In this document: positions 1 through 9,798 of the stretch, one piece after another
How the letters are laid out: each line of letters opens with the position of its first letter
How positions within the stretch are numbered: position 1 is the stretch's first letter
DNA from: Bacillus marasmi
GTDB lineage: Bacteria; Bacillota; Bacilli; Bacillales; Cytobacillaceae
NCBI RefSeq assembly: GCF_902168435.1
Contig: NZ_LR656164.1
Location: 248,001-312,000 of the forward strand
Length of the DNA: 64,000 bases
Reading direction: 5' to 3'
Program-made: the position numbers and the translations under genes
Notes under the pieces: model-generated
Told to the model about the DNA's origin: nothing
Database searches by the model: none
The model's input: the letters and a program-made list of their open reading frames with translations, nothing else

Positions 1-56
1 AGTATCGCTTCATTGAAGAGGAGAATTCGAGGTTTCGTTCTTTCTTTATGTATCAT
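1..56 (-). CDS. Start of an unidentified gene, cut by the window edge
   Basis: On the minus strand an ATG at 56-54 opens a frame that stays open for the 18 codons available before the window ends (MIHKERTKPRILLFNEAI). It is preceded by AAAGGAGG with a six-base spacer, an almost perfect Bacillus ribosome binding site, which is the main reason to believe in it. It diverges from rnhB. In B. subtilis the gene before rnhB (rbgA) is on the same strand, so the organisation differs here. Too little is visible to name a family. Confidence 0.5.
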   Translation of the reverse strand, partial: MIHKERTKPRILLFNEAI

Positions 57-166
57 ATCAGGCCTCCTTTTTCCTAATTTAACAAATTCAATAAAAACTA
101 ATATATCCCTTCTTTTTTTAGTATAATGAAATTTGAATTTTGATTTTTAAGGGTGTGACATGTGGT

Positions 167-940
167 TTGGGGAAATTAACAATCAGTCAAATTGAAAAGC
201 GATTAAAAAATATACAAGAAAATGAACTGAACGATTTTATAAAAATACTAAAAGAGGATGACCGCAAAGGGGTTCAACAACTTTTAGCAAGGTGGCAAAA
301 ACAACAGGATCATGCAAAAATGCTTCAGCAAAAGTTCCAAGAGATGAGCCAGTATGAACAGAAACTCCGGAAACAAGGATTTCAAAACATTGCTGGAATA
401 GATGAAGTTGGACGAGGACCACTGGCTGGTCCAGTCGTGGCTGCAGCAGTCATTTTACCAGAAAATATTTATTTGCCAGGATTGGACGACTCTAAAAAGC
501 TATCTGAGCAAAAACGTGAAGAATTATATGAGCAAATCATCACTGGAGCGGTTGCCTATCAAGTTGGGATTATTTCTGCTGAGGAAATTGACCAAATCAA
601 TATTTATGAAGCAACGAAAAAAGCGATGTTAACAAGTATTGCTGGGCTCTCAACGAAGCCAGATTACTTGCTAATCGATGCGATGAAATTAACGACCCCC
701 TATCCATATGAAGCAATTATTAAGGGTGATGCTAAGAGTATTTCGATTGCCGCAGCTTCCATCGTTGCCAAGGTCACTCGAGATAGAATGATGAAGGAGC
801 TTCATGAACAATACCCAGACTACGGATTTGCGAGTAATATGGGCTATGGCACAAAGGAACACATGGATGCGTTACAGGTAGTTGGAATCACTCCATATCA
901 CCGCAAAAGCTTTGCGCCGATTAAGGACTACATAAGCTAA
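167..940 (+). CDS. rnhB: Ribonuclease HII
   Basis: RNase HII cleaves the RNA strand of RNA-DNA hybrids and removes single ribonucleotides misincorporated in DNA. The catalytic core begins with the family signature [20 protein letters not shown] ([11 protein letters not shown] motif). Further conserved blocks follow: [15 protein letters not shown] and [22 protein letters not shown]. An N-terminal extension of about 70 residues is typical of Bacillus RnhB. The frame is open from a TTG at 140, but a TATAAT at 122-127 would start transcription near 134. The TTG at 167, about 11 bases after AAGGGTG, gives a 257-residue protein, close to the B. subtilis length, so I prefer it; a GTG at 155 is the alternative. 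No strong terminator follows. The next 800 bp are repeats and the sucC control region; the ylqG and ylqH genes that lie here in B. subtilis are absent. Confidence 0.93.
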   Translation: MGKLTISQIEKRLKNIQENELNDFIKILKEDDRKGVQQLLARWQKQQDHAKMLQQKFQEMSQYEQKLRKQGFQNIAGIDEVGRGPLAGPVVAAAVILPENIYLPGLDDSKKLSEQKREELYEQIITGAVAYQVGIISAEEIDQINIYEATKKAMLTSIAGLSTKPDYLLIDAMKLTTPYPYEAIIKGDAKSISIAAASIVAKVTRDRMMKELHEQYPDYGFASNMGYGTKEHMDALQVVGITPYHRKSFAPIKDYIS

Positions 941-1024
941 TTGTTCCCATTTTTTTAATAGAGTGAATGTTGCTGGAACGATAGAATCGCAATCGAACCC
1001 GCACATGGCGATTATGAGTTGAGT

Positions 1025-1446
1025 GGTAACCATACAGGAGCAATGGTTCCCATTGGAGCGGAAAATCGAGTTGAGTGGTAACCATACAAGAGCAATGGTT
1101 ACCACTGGAGCAAATTTTTTAGGTGCACGGTAACCATACAAGAGCAATGGTTACCACTGGAGCAAATTTTTGAGGTGCACGGTAACCATACAAGAGCAAT
1201 TGTTACCATGAGAGCAAATTTTTGAGGTGCGCGGTAACCATACAAGAGCAATGGTTACCATTAGAGCAAATTTTCGAGGTGCACGGTAACCATACAAGAG
1301 CAATGGTTACCATTAGAGCAAATTTTCGAGGTGCACGGTAACCATACAAGAGCTATAGTTACCGATGGAACAAAATATCGAGGTGCAAGGTAACCATACA
1401 AGAGCAATGGTTACCATTGGAGTAAATTTTCGCGTTAAACGGTAAC
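1025..1446. repeat. Tandem array A1: 52-bp units with a palindromic core
   Basis: Eight full units and one partial unit begin with GGTAAC at 1025, 1077, 1129, 1181, 1233, 1285, 1337, 1389 and 1441, an exact 52-bp spacing. Each unit carries a 27-bp inverted repeat, GGTAACCAT, nine bases, then ATGGTTACC, with about 25 bp of spacer ending AATTTTCGAGGTGCAC. The fourth unit (1181) and the seventh unit (1337) have substitutions in one arm. A degraded unit may lie just upstream (GGAACGATA near 975). Short frames over the array are not genes: 52 is not a multiple of three and no ribosome binding sites are seen. The array is related to those at 29.6 and 43.2 kb. Confidence 0.95.
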
Positions 1447-1643
1447 AATACCAAATAGTATCGAATGCTCTAGAAACATCCCTAAGCAACAAAGCCACTA
1501 TTAATAATTCCCACAGATTGTTATTGAAAATGTAGCAATGCCTCGTCTAAAATACTATTTTTAGAAGATAGAGTCAGGCCTCATTTATGTGGAAATTTCC
1601 TATTAACATATTTTTTCAATATTTAAAATATTAATATTATTAA

Positions 1644-1658
1644 AAATTTCAGAAAATT
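1644..1658 (+). promoter_or_regulatory. Candidate CodY box upstream of sucCD
   Basis: AAATTTCAGAAAATT differs at one position from the published CodY consensus AATTTTCWGAAAATT. It lies 34 bp upstream of the predicted sucC -35 element. CodY itself is encoded at 11.9 kb in this window. In an AT-rich intergenic region a one-mismatch site can arise by chance, so the site is plausible but not proven. Confidence 0.5.
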
Positions 1659-1691
1659 ATAACAAATTTATGAACTTTTATGTTATATTGT

Positions 1692-1721
1692 TAGACATGG
1701 GAACACTATTTTAGATAAAAT
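1692..1721 (+). promoter_or_regulatory. Predicted sigma-A promoter of sucCD
   Basis: TAGACA (1692-1697) and TAAAAT (1716-1721) are separated by 18 bp and lie 46 bp upstream of the sucC ATG. No other gene lies between it and sucC. Confidence 0.45.
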
Positions 1722-1767
1722 GGTTTCACGCAGTCTATTTTTTAAGAGTTTGATAGGAGGATGGGAA

Positions 1768-2931
1768 ATGAATATCCATGAGTATCAAGGGAAAGAAATC
1801 CTCAGACAATACGGGGTATCCGTACCGAATGGGAAAGTGGCTTTTTCAGTTGAAGAAGCAGTAGAAGCAGCAAAAACATTAGAGACAAAAGTTTGTGTCG
1901 TAAAAGCACAAATCCATGCTGGCGGCCGCGGTAAAGCAGGTGGCGTTAAGGTAGCAAAGAACCTAGATGAAGTTCGTACATATGCAAACGAAATACTAGG
2001 CAAAACTTTAGTCACACACCAAACTGGACCAGAAGGAAAAGAAGTAAAACGTTTACTTATTGAAGAAGGCTGCGACATTAAGAAAGAATACTATGTAGGT
2101 TTAGTATTAGACCGTGCGACTTCACACGTAGTATTAATGGCATCAGAAGAAGGCGGAACAGAAATTGAAGAGGTTGCAGAAAAAACTCCTGAGAAAATCT
2201 TTAAGGAAGAAATTGATCCAATTGTCGGCTTAACAGCTTTCCAAGCGCGCCGCATTGCGTTCAACATTAATATTCCTAACCAACTCGTAAATCAAGCAGT
2301 GAAATTTATGCTTGGCTTGTACACAGCCTTTATAGAAAAGGATTGCTCTATTGCGGAAATCAATCCTTTAGTTGTGACAGGTGATGGCAAAGTAATGGCT
2401 TTGGATGCCAAATTAAACTTTGATGCAAACGCTTTATTCCGTCAAAAAGACGTATTAGAATATCGTGATCTTGATGAAGAAGATCCAAAAGAAATTGAAG
2501 CTTCTAAATATGACCTTAGCTATGTTTCCTTAGACGGAAATATCGGTTGTATGGTGAATGGAGCAGGTCTTGCGATGTCAACGATGGACATCATCAAATA
2601 TTATGGCGGCGAACCCGCAAACTTCCTTGATGTTGGGGGCGGCGCAACTGCTGAGAAAGTAACAGAAGCGTTTAAAATCATCCTTTCTGATCCGAACGTT
2701 AAAGGTATTTTTGTTAATATCTTTGGTGGAATTATGAAATGTGATGTTATTGCTACAGGTGTCATTGAAGCGGCGAAACAGGTTGGACTTGAAGTACCGC
2801 TTGTTGTTCGCTTGGAAGGAACAAATGTTGACCTTGGCAAGAAAATCCTGAGTGAGTCAGGATTAAATATCATCGCAGCGGAATCGATGGCTGATGGAGC
2901 CCAAAAAATCGTTTCCTTAGTATCGAATTAG
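1768..2931 (+). CDS. sucC: Succinyl-CoA ligase (ADP-forming), beta subunit
   Basis: This subunit pairs with SucD to interconvert succinyl-CoA and succinate with substrate-level formation of ATP in the TCA cycle. The N-terminal ATP-grasp domain opens with [17 protein letters not shown] and has the glycine-rich [12 protein letters not shown] loop. Residues EINPLVV mark the nucleotide/metal site, and the C-terminal half carries [11 protein letters not shown] and [10 protein letters not shown]. The length of 387 residues matches the family. The frame is open from 1720, but ATG 1768 has AGGAGG correctly spaced and gives the conserved N-terminus. sucD starts 27 bp downstream, so the two are co-transcribed from the promoter near 1700. 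Confidence 0.97.
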   Translation: MNIHEYQGKEILRQYGVSVPNGKVAFSVEEAVEAAKTLETKVCVVKAQIHAGGRGKAGGVKVAKNLDEVRTYANEILGKTLVTHQTGPEGKEVKRLLIEEGCDIKKEYYVGLVLDRATSHVVLMASEEGGTEIEEVAEKTPEKIFKEEIDPIVGLTAFQARRIAFNINIPNQLVNQAVKFMLGLYTAFIEKDCSIAEINPLVVTGDGKVMALDAKLNFDANALFRQKDVLEYRDLDEEDPKEIEASKYDLSYVSLDGNIGCMVNGAGLAMSTMDIIKYYGGEPANFLDVGGGATAEKVTEAFKIILSDPNVKGIFVNIFGGIMKCDVIATGVIEAAKQVGLEVPLVVRLEGTNVDLGKKILSESGLNIIAAESMADGAQKIVSLVSN

Positions 2932-2958
2932 GATTAGGATTAGGAAGGGAGAATTCAC

Positions 2959-3861
2959 GTGAGCGTATATATCAATAAAGATACAAAAGTCATTGTGCAA
3001 GGTATTACAGGTTCAACTGCATTATTCCATACGAAACAAATGCTTGAGTATGGTACAAAAATCGTTGGTGGAACAACACCTGGTAAAGGTGGTACAGAAG
3101 TAGAAGGAGTTCCTGTATTTAATACAGTGAAAGAAGCCGTTGAGGCGACTGGTGCAACCGCTTCCGTAATTTACGTTCCGGCACCATTTGCTGCGGATGC
3201 TATTTTAGAAGCTGTTGAAGCAGAGCTTGACCTTGCTATTTGTATTACTGAACACATTCCTGTATTGGATATGGTAAAAGTAAAACGCTATATGGAAGGC
3301 AAGAAAACTCGCCTAGTCGGTCCAAACTGTCCGGGTGTTATTACTCCAGATGAGTGTAAAATCGGTATCATGCCGGGCTATATCCACAAAAAAGGTCATG
3401 TAGGTGTAGTTTCACGCTCTGGTACACTAACATATGAAGCTGTACACCAATTAACTCAAGCTGGAATTGGTCAATCAACAGCGGTTGGAATTGGTGGAGA
3501 CCCTGTAAACGGGACAAACTTCATCGATGTATTAAGCGCTTTCAATGAAGATTCTGAAACTTATGCGGTCATCATGATTGGTGAAATTGGCGGTACTGCT
3601 GAAGAAGAGGCTGCTGAGTGGATTAAAGCAAACATGACTAAGCCTGTTGTAGGATTCATTGGTGGACGTACAGCTCCTCCAGGTAAACGAATGGGACATG
3701 CTGGTGCGATTATTTCAGGCGGTAAAGGTACGGCTGATGAAAAAATTCGCGTCATGAATGAATGCGGAATTAAAGTAGCAGACACGCCATCTGTAATGGG
3801 TGAAACTTTAATTGAAGTGTTAAAAGAAAAGGATTTATACGAAAAGTGTCGAACTCATTAA
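2959..3861 (+). CDS. sucD: Succinyl-CoA ligase (ADP-forming), alpha subunit
   Basis: This is the CoA-binding and phosphohistidine subunit of succinyl-CoA ligase. The Rossmann-type CoA domain begins [19 protein letters not shown]. The phosphorylated histidine is His247 in [10 protein letters not shown], matching the catalytic histidine of E. coli Suc[10 protein letters not shown] and [10 protein letters not shown] are further family motifs. The protein has 300 residues and starts at GTG 2959 after AAGGGAG. It is directly downstream of sucC, as in nearly all Firmicutes. Confidence 0.97.
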   Translation: MSVYINKDTKVIVQGITGSTALFHTKQMLEYGTKIVGGTTPGKGGTEVEGVPVFNTVKEAVEATGATASVIYVPAPFAADAILEAVEAELDLAICITEHIPVLDMVKVKRYMEGKKTRLVGPNCPGVITPDECKIGIMPGYIHKKGHVGVVSRSGTLTYEAVHQLTQAGIGQSTAVGIGGDPVNGTNFIDVLSAFNEDSETYAVIMIGEIGGTAEEEAAEWIKANMTKPVVGFIGGRTAPPGKRMGHAGAIISGGKGTADEKIRVMNECGIKVADTPSVMGETLIEVLKEKDLYEKCRTH

Positions 3862-3929
3862 AAGAGAGTTAGAGCTTTTAATGGTTTTGTAAGCAATTTG
3901 AACTTACAAGCTTCTATTAATAACAGTTG

Positions 3930-3981
3930 AGAGGATGACTTATTTGGCGAAGATTTCTTCTTCCCTAAGTAAGTCTCCTCT
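3930..3981. repeat. Long imperfect inverted repeat after sucD
   Basis: AGAGGATGACTTA (3930-3942) pairs with TAAGTCTCCTCT (3970-3981), leaving one bulged base, around a 27-base loop. There is no T tract immediately after the stem, so it is a poor intrinsic terminator. It may be an mRNA 3' end or processing structure for sucCD. The remaining sucD-dprA gap (3862-4080) shows nothing else definite. Confidence 0.45.
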
Positions 3982-4080
3982 TATCCTCGTGTTAAAAATC
4001 CTCTACTCCTATCTTTTTTATTCCAGGTCACAATTATATTTTTGAATATTTTGTGAACATTTTCACTTGGAGGTCATGTT

Positions 4081-4956
4081 ATGGATATGGATTTATTTAA
4101 ACGAAAGCTCCTTTTGCTTCATCATTGGAAGGGAGTCGGCTGGAATACTCTATTCCACATATTACAATCAGACCCAACCTTATCAAATGTAAACGATTTC
4201 ACCACCGCTGAATTAAAACAACATTATCATCTCCCAACCCGCTCTATACCCTACAGCAATCTTCAAATTAATCGCACTCTCTCGTTTATTGACAGCTATG
4301 AACAGAATAACATCTTTCCAATTACTATTTTTGACGAAGAATATCCTAAACTCCTTAAGGAAACCTACCAGCCGCCCTGGGTAATATATGCGAAAGGAAA
4401 AATAGATTTATTACATCATCCTAAAAAATTGGCGGTTGTCGGTTCGAGGCAAGCCACGGACTATGGAAGGATGGCAATCCAACTACTATTTCCTGATTTG
4501 ATTCTGTCCGGCTTTGCGATTGTGAGTGGACTTGCCAAAGGAATTGACACGATTAGTCATAAAACGGCAATACACTGTGGAGGAAAAACGATCGCTGTTA
4601 TTGCCGGTGGCTTCCATCATTTATATCCTAAGGAAAATCAAAAATTGGCTGAAACGATGATGAACAGTCATTTGATAATATCTGAGTACCCACCAGACAC
4701 AAGACCAGAACGATGGCATTTTCCGTTAAGAAACCGGATTATTAGCGGAATCACTTGTGGAACATTAATTGTCGAAGCGGAAAAGAAGAGTGGCTCATTA
4801 ATTACGGCAAATTATGCTCTCAACGAAGGTCGAGAGGTTTTCGCAATACCTGGTAGTATCTTAAATCCTGGATCCAATGGGACAAATGAATTGATTCAAC
4901 AGGGTGCGAAGCTTGTCAAAACTGCTGTCGATATCACGGAGGAACTGTCGTTTTGA
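4081..4956 (+). CDS. dprA: DNA processing protein DprA (Smf)
   Basis: DprA binds incoming single-stranded DNA and loads RecA onto it during natural transformation. The Rossmann-like core contains LAVVGSRQATDYG, IVSGLAKGIDTISHKTAI and PLRNRIISGITCGTLIVEA, all family hallmarks. The N-terminal ~70 residues form the helical/HhH-like region. The length of 291 residues is close to the B. subtilis protein (297). ATG 4081 follows GGAGGT at normal spacing. The gene precedes topA, as in B. subtilis. Presence of dprA alone does not show that the organism is transformable, because DprA is widespread. Confidence 0.95.
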   Translation: MDMDLFKRKLLLLHHWKGVGWNTLFHILQSDPTLSNVNDFTTAELKQHYHLPTRSIPYSNLQINRTLSFIDSYEQNNIFPITIFDEEYPKLLKETYQPPWVIYAKGKIDLLHHPKKLAVVGSRQATDYGRMAIQLLFPDLILSGFAIVSGLAKGIDTISHKTAIHCGGKTIAVIAGGFHHLYPKENQKLAETMMNSHLIISEYPPDTRPERWHFPLRNRIISGITCGTLIVEAEKKSGSLITANYALNEGREVFAIPGSILNPGSNGTNELIQQGAKLVKTAVDITEELSF

Positions 4957-5112
4957 TTTAATGGAATGATTTATTTTGAGTGATTGTATAATTCAAAAAA
5001 GTGACTTTTTTAAATTATTTTTATAAAAAAGGTTGAAATTATTGCCAATCTGTTATACATTTTGCAACAGATATTCCTCGTGTGTATCATTAATTTTTTT
5101 TCGTTCTTTACG

Positions 5113-5126
5113 TGAAAACGTTTTCT
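5113..5126 (+). promoter_or_regulatory. Consensus cre (CcpA) site upstream of topA
   Basis: TGAAAACGTTTTCT fits the catabolite-responsive element consensus TGWAARCGYTWWCW at every position, and its core GAAAACGTTTTC is a perfect palindrome. The centre lies about 58 bp upstream of the start site expected from the promoter at 5142-5171. That resembles the placement at CcpA-activated promoters such as B. subtilis ackA. Binding is inferred only. Confidence 0.5.
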
Positions 5127-5141
5127 TTAATTAATTATACA

Positions 5142-5171
5142 TTGACAAATTGATTTTATTTGTTCAATAAT
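5142..5171 (+). promoter_or_regulatory. Predicted sigma-A promoter of topA
   Basis: A perfect -35 TTGACA (5142-5147) is followed after 18 bp by AATAAT (5166-5171). This would start transcription near 5178, 65 bases before the topA ATG. Confidence 0.6.
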
Positions 5172-5242
5172 AGTGATTAATTTATTTAACCTATATCTCG
5201 AAATAAAGATTTACGAATAATCCCTCTAAGGAGGACTACTGG

Positions 5243-7324
5243 ATGTCAGATTATCTTGTAATCGTTGAGTCACCAGCAAAGGCGAAAACGATTGAGCGGT
5301 ATCTTGGAAAAAAATATAAAGTAAAAGCATCTATGGGCCATGTGCGTGATTTACCGAAGAGCCAAATGGGTGTAACGATAGACGAAAACTATAACTATGA
5401 TTTAAAATACATTACCATCCGTGGAAAAGGACCGGTTTTGAAGGAATTAAAGACAGCAGCAAAAAAAGCTAAAAAAATCTATCTCGCAGCCGACCCCGAC
5501 AGAGAAGGGGAAGCGATTGCTTGGCATTTAGCACATACGTTAAATGTTGATGTGAATTCTGAATGTCGCGTGGTTTTTAATGAAATCACCAAGGATGCCA
5601 TTACAGAGTCCTTTAAGCACCCGCGTCCAATCAACATGGATTTGGTAGATGCTCAACAAGCGAGACGTGTTTTAGATCGACTTGTTGGTTATAACATCAG
5701 CCCATTACTTTGGAAAAAGGTCAAAAAAGGTTTAAGTGCTGGGCGGGTACAATCGGTCTCAGTAAAGTTAATTATTGATCGGGAAAAGGAAATCAAGGAT
5801 TTTGTTCCTGAAGAATACTGGACCATTTCAGCTGAATTGTTAAAGGGTAAAGAAACTTTTGTTGCATCATTTTATGGCATTGAAAACGAAAAGGTTGATT
5901 TAAAAACCGAAGATGATGTTAAAGCTGTGCTCGCAAGACTAAAGGGCAATTCTTTCATCGTTGATTCTGTGACGAATAAGGAGCGAAGACGTAATCCTGC
6001 CTTGCCATTTACGACCTCTTCACTTCAACAGGAAGCGGCCAGAAAGTTAAATTTCCGTGCTAAGAAGACAATGATGCTAGCTCAACAGCTCTATGAAGGT
6101 ATTGATCTTGGTGCTGAAGGTACCGTCGGTCTAATTACATATATGAGAACCGATTCAACTAGGGTTTCAGAAGTCGCTCAAACGGAAGCGATCGATTATA
6201 TTAAAACAGCCTTTGGTGATGAGTATTTACAGGCAGAAAAGCGTAAGGAAAAGAAACAAACAAATGCACAAGATGCCCACGAAGCGATTCGCCCGACTAG
6301 TACATTACGTGAACCAAGTAGTCTGAAAGAGTTTTTATCCAGAGATCAACTTCGGTTATACAAATTAATTTGGGAACGTTTCTTAGCAAGTCAAATGGCA
6401 TCGGCTGTTATGGACACGATGAGCGTTGATTTGAAGAATGGTGATGTGATTTTCAGAGCAACAGGCTCGAAAATTAAATTCCCAGGATTCATGAAGGTGT
6501 ATGTTGAAGGAACAGATGATCAGACTGAAGAACGTGAAAAAATGCTGCCTGATCTAAACCCTAAAGATAAAGTATTAAAAAAGGAATTAGAACCAAAACA
6601 GCATTTTACGCAACCACCGCCGCGTTATACCGAAGCAAGATTAGTTAAAACACTTGAGGAATTAGGGATAGGACGACCATCAACCTATGCTCCAACCCTT
6701 GATACGATTCAGAAACGCGGCTATGTGGCGTTAGATAACAAGCGTTTTGTTCCGACCGAATTAGGAGAAATTGTAACGGAACTAATCAGTGAGTTTTTCC
6801 CTGATATTTTAAACGCTGAATTTACCGCGTCTATGGAACAAAACCTCGATAATATCGAAGAAGGAAAAGTAGATTGGGTTAAAATTATCGATGCATTTTA
6901 TCGCAATTTCGAAAAGGATTTAGCAAAAGCTGAAGTGGAAATGCAGAAGGTTGAAATTAAAGATGAGCCTGCTGGCGAAGATTGTGAGCTTTGCAATAGC
7001 CCGATGGTATTTAAGATGGGACGTTACGGTAAGTTTATGGCATGTAGTAATTTTCCAGATTGTCGTAACACAAAGCCGATTGTTAAGGATATCGGGGTGA
7101 AATGTCCAACCTGTAAGGAAGGCAACATCATTGAACGAAAAAGTAAAAAACGCCGCATCTTCTATGGCTGTGATCAATACCCTGGATGCGAGTTTCTATC
7201 TTGGGATAAACCTTTACCACGAAATTGTCCAAAATGTGATAGTATTCTAGTGGAAAAGAAATTAAAAAAAGGTGTTCAAGTTCAGTGTACGAAATGTGAT
7301 TACAAGGAAGAGCAACAAAAGTAA
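5243..7324 (+). CDS. topA: DNA topoisomerase I (type IA)
   Basis: TopA relaxes negative supercoils through a 5'-phosphotyrosyl intermediate. The N-terminal TOPRIM domain starts [19 protein letters not shown] and has the acidic [13 protein letters not shown] motif. The active-site tyrosine is Tyr300 in [12 protein letters not shown]. The C-terminus carries three Cys4 zinc-ribbon repeats: CELC...CSNFPDC, CPTC...CDQYPGC and CPKC...CTKC. The size of 693 residues matches Bacillus TopA. ATG 5243 follows AAGGAGGA. It has its own promoter and an upstream cre, and ends in a strong terminator, so it appears to be a single transcription unit. Confidence 0.97.
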   Translation: MSDYLVIVESPAKAKTIERYLGKKYKVKASMGHVRDLPKSQMGVTIDENYNYDLKYITIRGKGPVLKELKTAAKKAKKIYLAADPDREGEAIAWHLAHTLNVDVNSECRVVFNEITKDAITESFKHPRPINMDLVDAQQARRVLDRLVGYNISPLLWKKVKKGLSAGRVQSVSVKLIIDREKEIKDFVPEEYWTISAELLKGKETFVASFYGIENEKVDLKTEDDVKAVLARLKGNSFIVDSVTNKERRRNPALPFTTSSLQQEAARKLNFRAKKTMMLAQQLYEGIDLGAEGTVGLITYMRTDSTRVSEVAQTEAIDYIKTAFGDEYLQAEKRKEKKQTNAQDAHEAIRPTSTLREPSSLKEFLSRDQLRLYKLIWERFLASQMASAVMDTMSVDLKNGDVIFRATGSKIKFPGFMKVYVEGTDDQTEEREKMLPDLNPKDKVLKKELEPKQHFTQPPPRYTEARLVKTLEELGIGRPSTYAPTLDTIQKRGYVALDNKRFVPTELGEIVTELISEFFPDILNAEFTASMEQNLDNIEEGKVDWVKIIDAFYRNFEKDLAKAEVEMQKVEIKDEPAGEDCELCNSPMVFKMGRYGKFMACSNFPDCRNTKPIVKDIGVKCPTCKEGNIIERKSKKRRIFYGCDQYPGCEFLSWDKPLPRNCPKCDSILVEKKLKKGVQVQCTKCDYKEEQQK

Positions 7325-7351
7325 GGGTGAGCATCGTGCTCACTCTTTTTT
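7325..7351 (+). terminator. Intrinsic terminator of topA
   Basis: GGGTGAGCA and TGCTCACTC pair around a three-base loop, and a run of T follows immediately. Confidence 0.85.
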
Positions 7352-7503
7352 ATGGAAAAATCATTTTATTATTGCTTTTTTCTTAAATATTAAAGTTTTC
7401 ATTAAAATTTCGTATGAAGAGATGTAAAATGGATAGGATTGTGGGTAAAGTAGTATTGGTTGAAATACCCTCACCTAAATACAAAAATAAGGGGAATAAT
7501 ATA

Positions 7504-8808
7504 ATGGAAGTAATTGTTAATGTAATTGGTGCTGGATTAGCAGGTAGTGAAGCAGCATGGCAAATTGCCCAGCGTGGGATTAAAGTTCGTCTATATGAAA
7601 TGCGACCAGTAAAACAAACACCGGCACACCACACGGATAAATTTGCAGAGCTTGTTTGCAGTAATTCATTACGTGCGAATACTTTGACTAATGCAGTCGG
7701 TGTATTAAAGGAAGAAATGCGGATATTGGATTCTGTTATTATTGGTTCTGCTGATGCATGTGCTGTTCCAGCTGGTGGAGCTTTAGCGGTAGACCGTCAT
7801 GAATTTGCTTCTCGCGTAACAAACTTAGTAAAAGAACATCCGAATGTAACCGTAATTAACGAGGAAGTGACGGAAATTCCTGAGGGACCTACCGTGATAG
7901 CTACAGGACCATTAACTAGTGAGGCTTTATCACAAAAGCTTAAGGAATTGACAGGAGAAGAATATTTTTATTTTTATGATGCAGCTGCGCCTATTATTGA
8001 TAAAGAGAGCATAAATATGGATAAGGTGTACTTGAAATCTCGATACGATAAGGGTGAAGCGGCCTATTTAAATTGCCCTATGAATGAGGAAGAATTCAAT
8101 CGTTTTTACGAGGCATTAATTTCAGCTGAAACGGTTCCATTAAAGGAATTTGAAAAAGAAATCTTTTTTGAAGGCTGCATGCCGATTGAGGTAATGGCAA
8201 GTCGAGGCAAGAAAACGATGCTATTTGGACCAATGAAGCCGGTTGGATTAGAGGATCCTCGTACTGGGAAACGCCCTTTTGCTGTTGTGCAATTACGTCA
8301 AGACGACTCTGCAGGTACGCTTTATAATATCGTTGGTTTCCAAACACATTTAAAATGGGGTCCGCAAAAAGAGGTTATTCAACTGATTCCGGGACTTGAA
8401 CAAGCAGAAATCGTCCGATATGGAGTGATGCATCGCAACACATTTATGAATTCTCCTAAAGTGCTTAAGGCGACCTATCAATTAAAAGCTAGAAATGATC
8501 TTTTCTTTGCTGGACAGATGACTGGAGTGGAAGGTTATGTTGAATCAGCGGCAAGTGGATTGATTGCTGGTTTGAACGCAGCGAGATTAGTTCAGGGGAA
8601 AGAGCCAGTTGAATTTCCGGCAGTTACGGCAATTGGAAGTATGGCGCATTATATTACAACAGCGAATCCAAAAAGATTCCAACCAATGAATGCGAACTTT
8701 GGTTTGCTACCGGAATTACCTGTGAAAATTAGAGGTAAAAAAGAAAGATATGAACAACTTGCGAACAGAGCCTTAGAAACAATTCAGAACTTTGTGAAAA
8801 GTTTGTAA
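7504..8808 (+). CDS. trmFO: Folate/FAD-dependent tRNA U54 methyltransferase
   Basis: TrmFO makes 5-methyluridine at position 54 in the T loop of tRNA, using methylenetetrahydrofolate and FAD. The FAD-binding GxGxxG motif is GAGLAG at residues 9-14. The two conserved cysteines implicated in catalysis are Cys52 (in [11 protein letters not shown]) and Cys225 (in FEGCMPIE). The C-terminal FAD motif is [16 protein letters not shown]. The protein has 434 residues. The frame is open from 7414, but ATG 7504 follows AAGGGGA and gives the family N-terminus. The gene is the former gid/ylyC, and lies between topA and xerC as in B. subtilis. Confidence 0.96.
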   Translation: MEVIVNVIGAGLAGSEAAWQIAQRGIKVRLYEMRPVKQTPAHHTDKFAELVCSNSLRANTLTNAVGVLKEEMRILDSVIIGSADACAVPAGGALAVDRHEFASRVTNLVKEHPNVTVINEEVTEIPEGPTVIATGPLTSEALSQKLKELTGEEYFYFYDAAAPIIDKESINMDKVYLKSRYDKGEAAYLNCPMNEEEFNRFYEALISAETVPLKEFEKEIFFEGCMPIEVMASRGKKTMLFGPMKPVGLEDPRTGKRPFAVVQLRQDDSAGTLYNIVGFQTHLKWGPQKEVIQLIPGLEQAEIVRYGVMHRNTFMNSPKVLKATYQLKARNDLFFAGQMTGVEGYVESAASGLIAGLNAARLVQGKEPVEFPAVTAIGSMAHYITTANPKRFQPMNANFGLLPELPVKIRGKKERYEQLANRALETIQNFVKSL

Positions 8809-8814
8809 AGTTTC

Positions 8815-8843
8815 TTGTAAACCCCTTTATATTATGATAATAT
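8815..8843 (+). promoter_or_regulatory. Predicted promoter of the xerC-hslVU-codY operon
   Basis: TTGTAA (8815-8820), a 17-bp spacer and TAATAT (8838-8843), with TGA just before the -10 as an extended -10 element. xerC starts 27 bp downstream. Confidence 0.6.
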
Positions 8844-8869
8844 TTAGAAGCCTTTGTGAGGTGACTAAA

Positions 8870-9775
8870 ATGGCTGTAAATGTGAACGTTTCTTTAAAGT
8901 TATTTATTGAATATTTACAAATTGAAAAGAATTGTTCAGAATATACAATTGAACATTACCAACATGATATTAGAGATTTTGCTATGTTCATGGATGAGCA
9001 AGCGATAATCGGCTTGGAAAATGTAAAGTATTCTGATATCAGACTGTATTTAACAAAGCTATATGAAAAAAAGCTTGCGAGAAAAACAGTTGCTAGAAGA
9101 ATATCATGCCTCCGAAGCTTTTATAAGTTTATGCTTAGAGAAGAGCTTGTTGATGATAATCCGTTTTCGCTAGTGTCGATTCCAAAAATAGAAAAGCATT
9201 TACCATCTTTTTTTTATGCCTCAGAACTGGACGAACTTTTTAAAGGGTGCGACATTTCGACTCCACTTGGACAAAGAAATAAAGCGCTATTAGAACTTTT
9301 GTATGCAACTGGAATCCGTGTAAGTGAATTATGTAAAATTACCTTAAACGATTTGGATATGTTTGTATCGACTGTTCTTGTCAATGGGAAAGGGAAAAAA
9401 CAAAGATATGTTCCGTTTGGAAGCTTTGCATATGATGCATTAGAGTTATACATACAACATGGTCGACATAAACTCCTTACTAATACGAAAGAAGATCATG
9501 GTATTTTATTTGTGAATTTTCGTGGAGGACCACTAACACCACGGGGAGTTCGTAAAATATTGAATTCCATTATGGATAATTCAGCCTTAAACGGTAAAAT
9601 TCATCCGCATATGCTCCGTCATACCTTTGCCACGCATCTATTAAATAATGGTGCAGACATGCGTACTGTCCAAGAACTTCTTGGCCATTCACAGTTGTCA
9701 TCGACTCAGATATACACACATGTTACAAAGGAATTTCTAAAAGATACGTATATGTCTCATCATCCTAGGGCTTAA
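8870..9775 (+). CDS. xerC: Site-specific tyrosine recombinase XerC (CodV)
   Basis: This recombinase resolves chromosome dimers at the dif site together with XerD. The N-terminal SAM-like core-binding domain (about residues 1-90) is followed by the catalytic domain with ATGIRVSEL (Arg), HMLRHTFATHLL (His-x-x-Arg) and the nucleophile region STQIYTHV (Tyr). The 301-residue length matches B. subtilis CodV (304). ATG 8870 follows GAGGTGA. It is the first gene of the operon with hslV, hslU and codY. The chromosomal copy in this place is XerC/CodV rather than XerD, by synteny. Confidence 0.95.
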   Translation: MAVNVNVSLKLFIEYLQIEKNCSEYTIEHYQHDIRDFAMFMDEQAIIGLENVKYSDIRLYLTKLYEKKLARKTVARRISCLRSFYKFMLREELVDDNPFSLVSIPKIEKHLPSFFYASELDELFKGCDISTPLGQRNKALLELLYATGIRVSELCKITLNDLDMFVSTVLVNGKGKKQRYVPFGSFAYDALELYIQHGRHKLLTNTKEDHGILFVNFRGGPLTPRGVRKILNSIMDNSALNGKIHPHMLRHTFATHLLNNGADMRTVQELLGHSQLSSTQIYTHVTKEFLKDTYMSHHPRA

Positions 9776-9798
9776 ACAGGAAGAAAGGGGTTTAGTAC

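Noticed and set aside
1025-1446. Possible CRISPR array (regularly spaced repeats)
   Set aside because: The whole 52-bp unit is repeated, including the would-be spacers, and no cas genes are nearby. The same applies to the arrays at 29.6 and 43.2 kb.
872-1498. Minus-strand open frames between rnhB and sucC
   Set aside because: They overlie array A1 and read through the palindromes; no Shine-Dalgarno, no recognisable domain.
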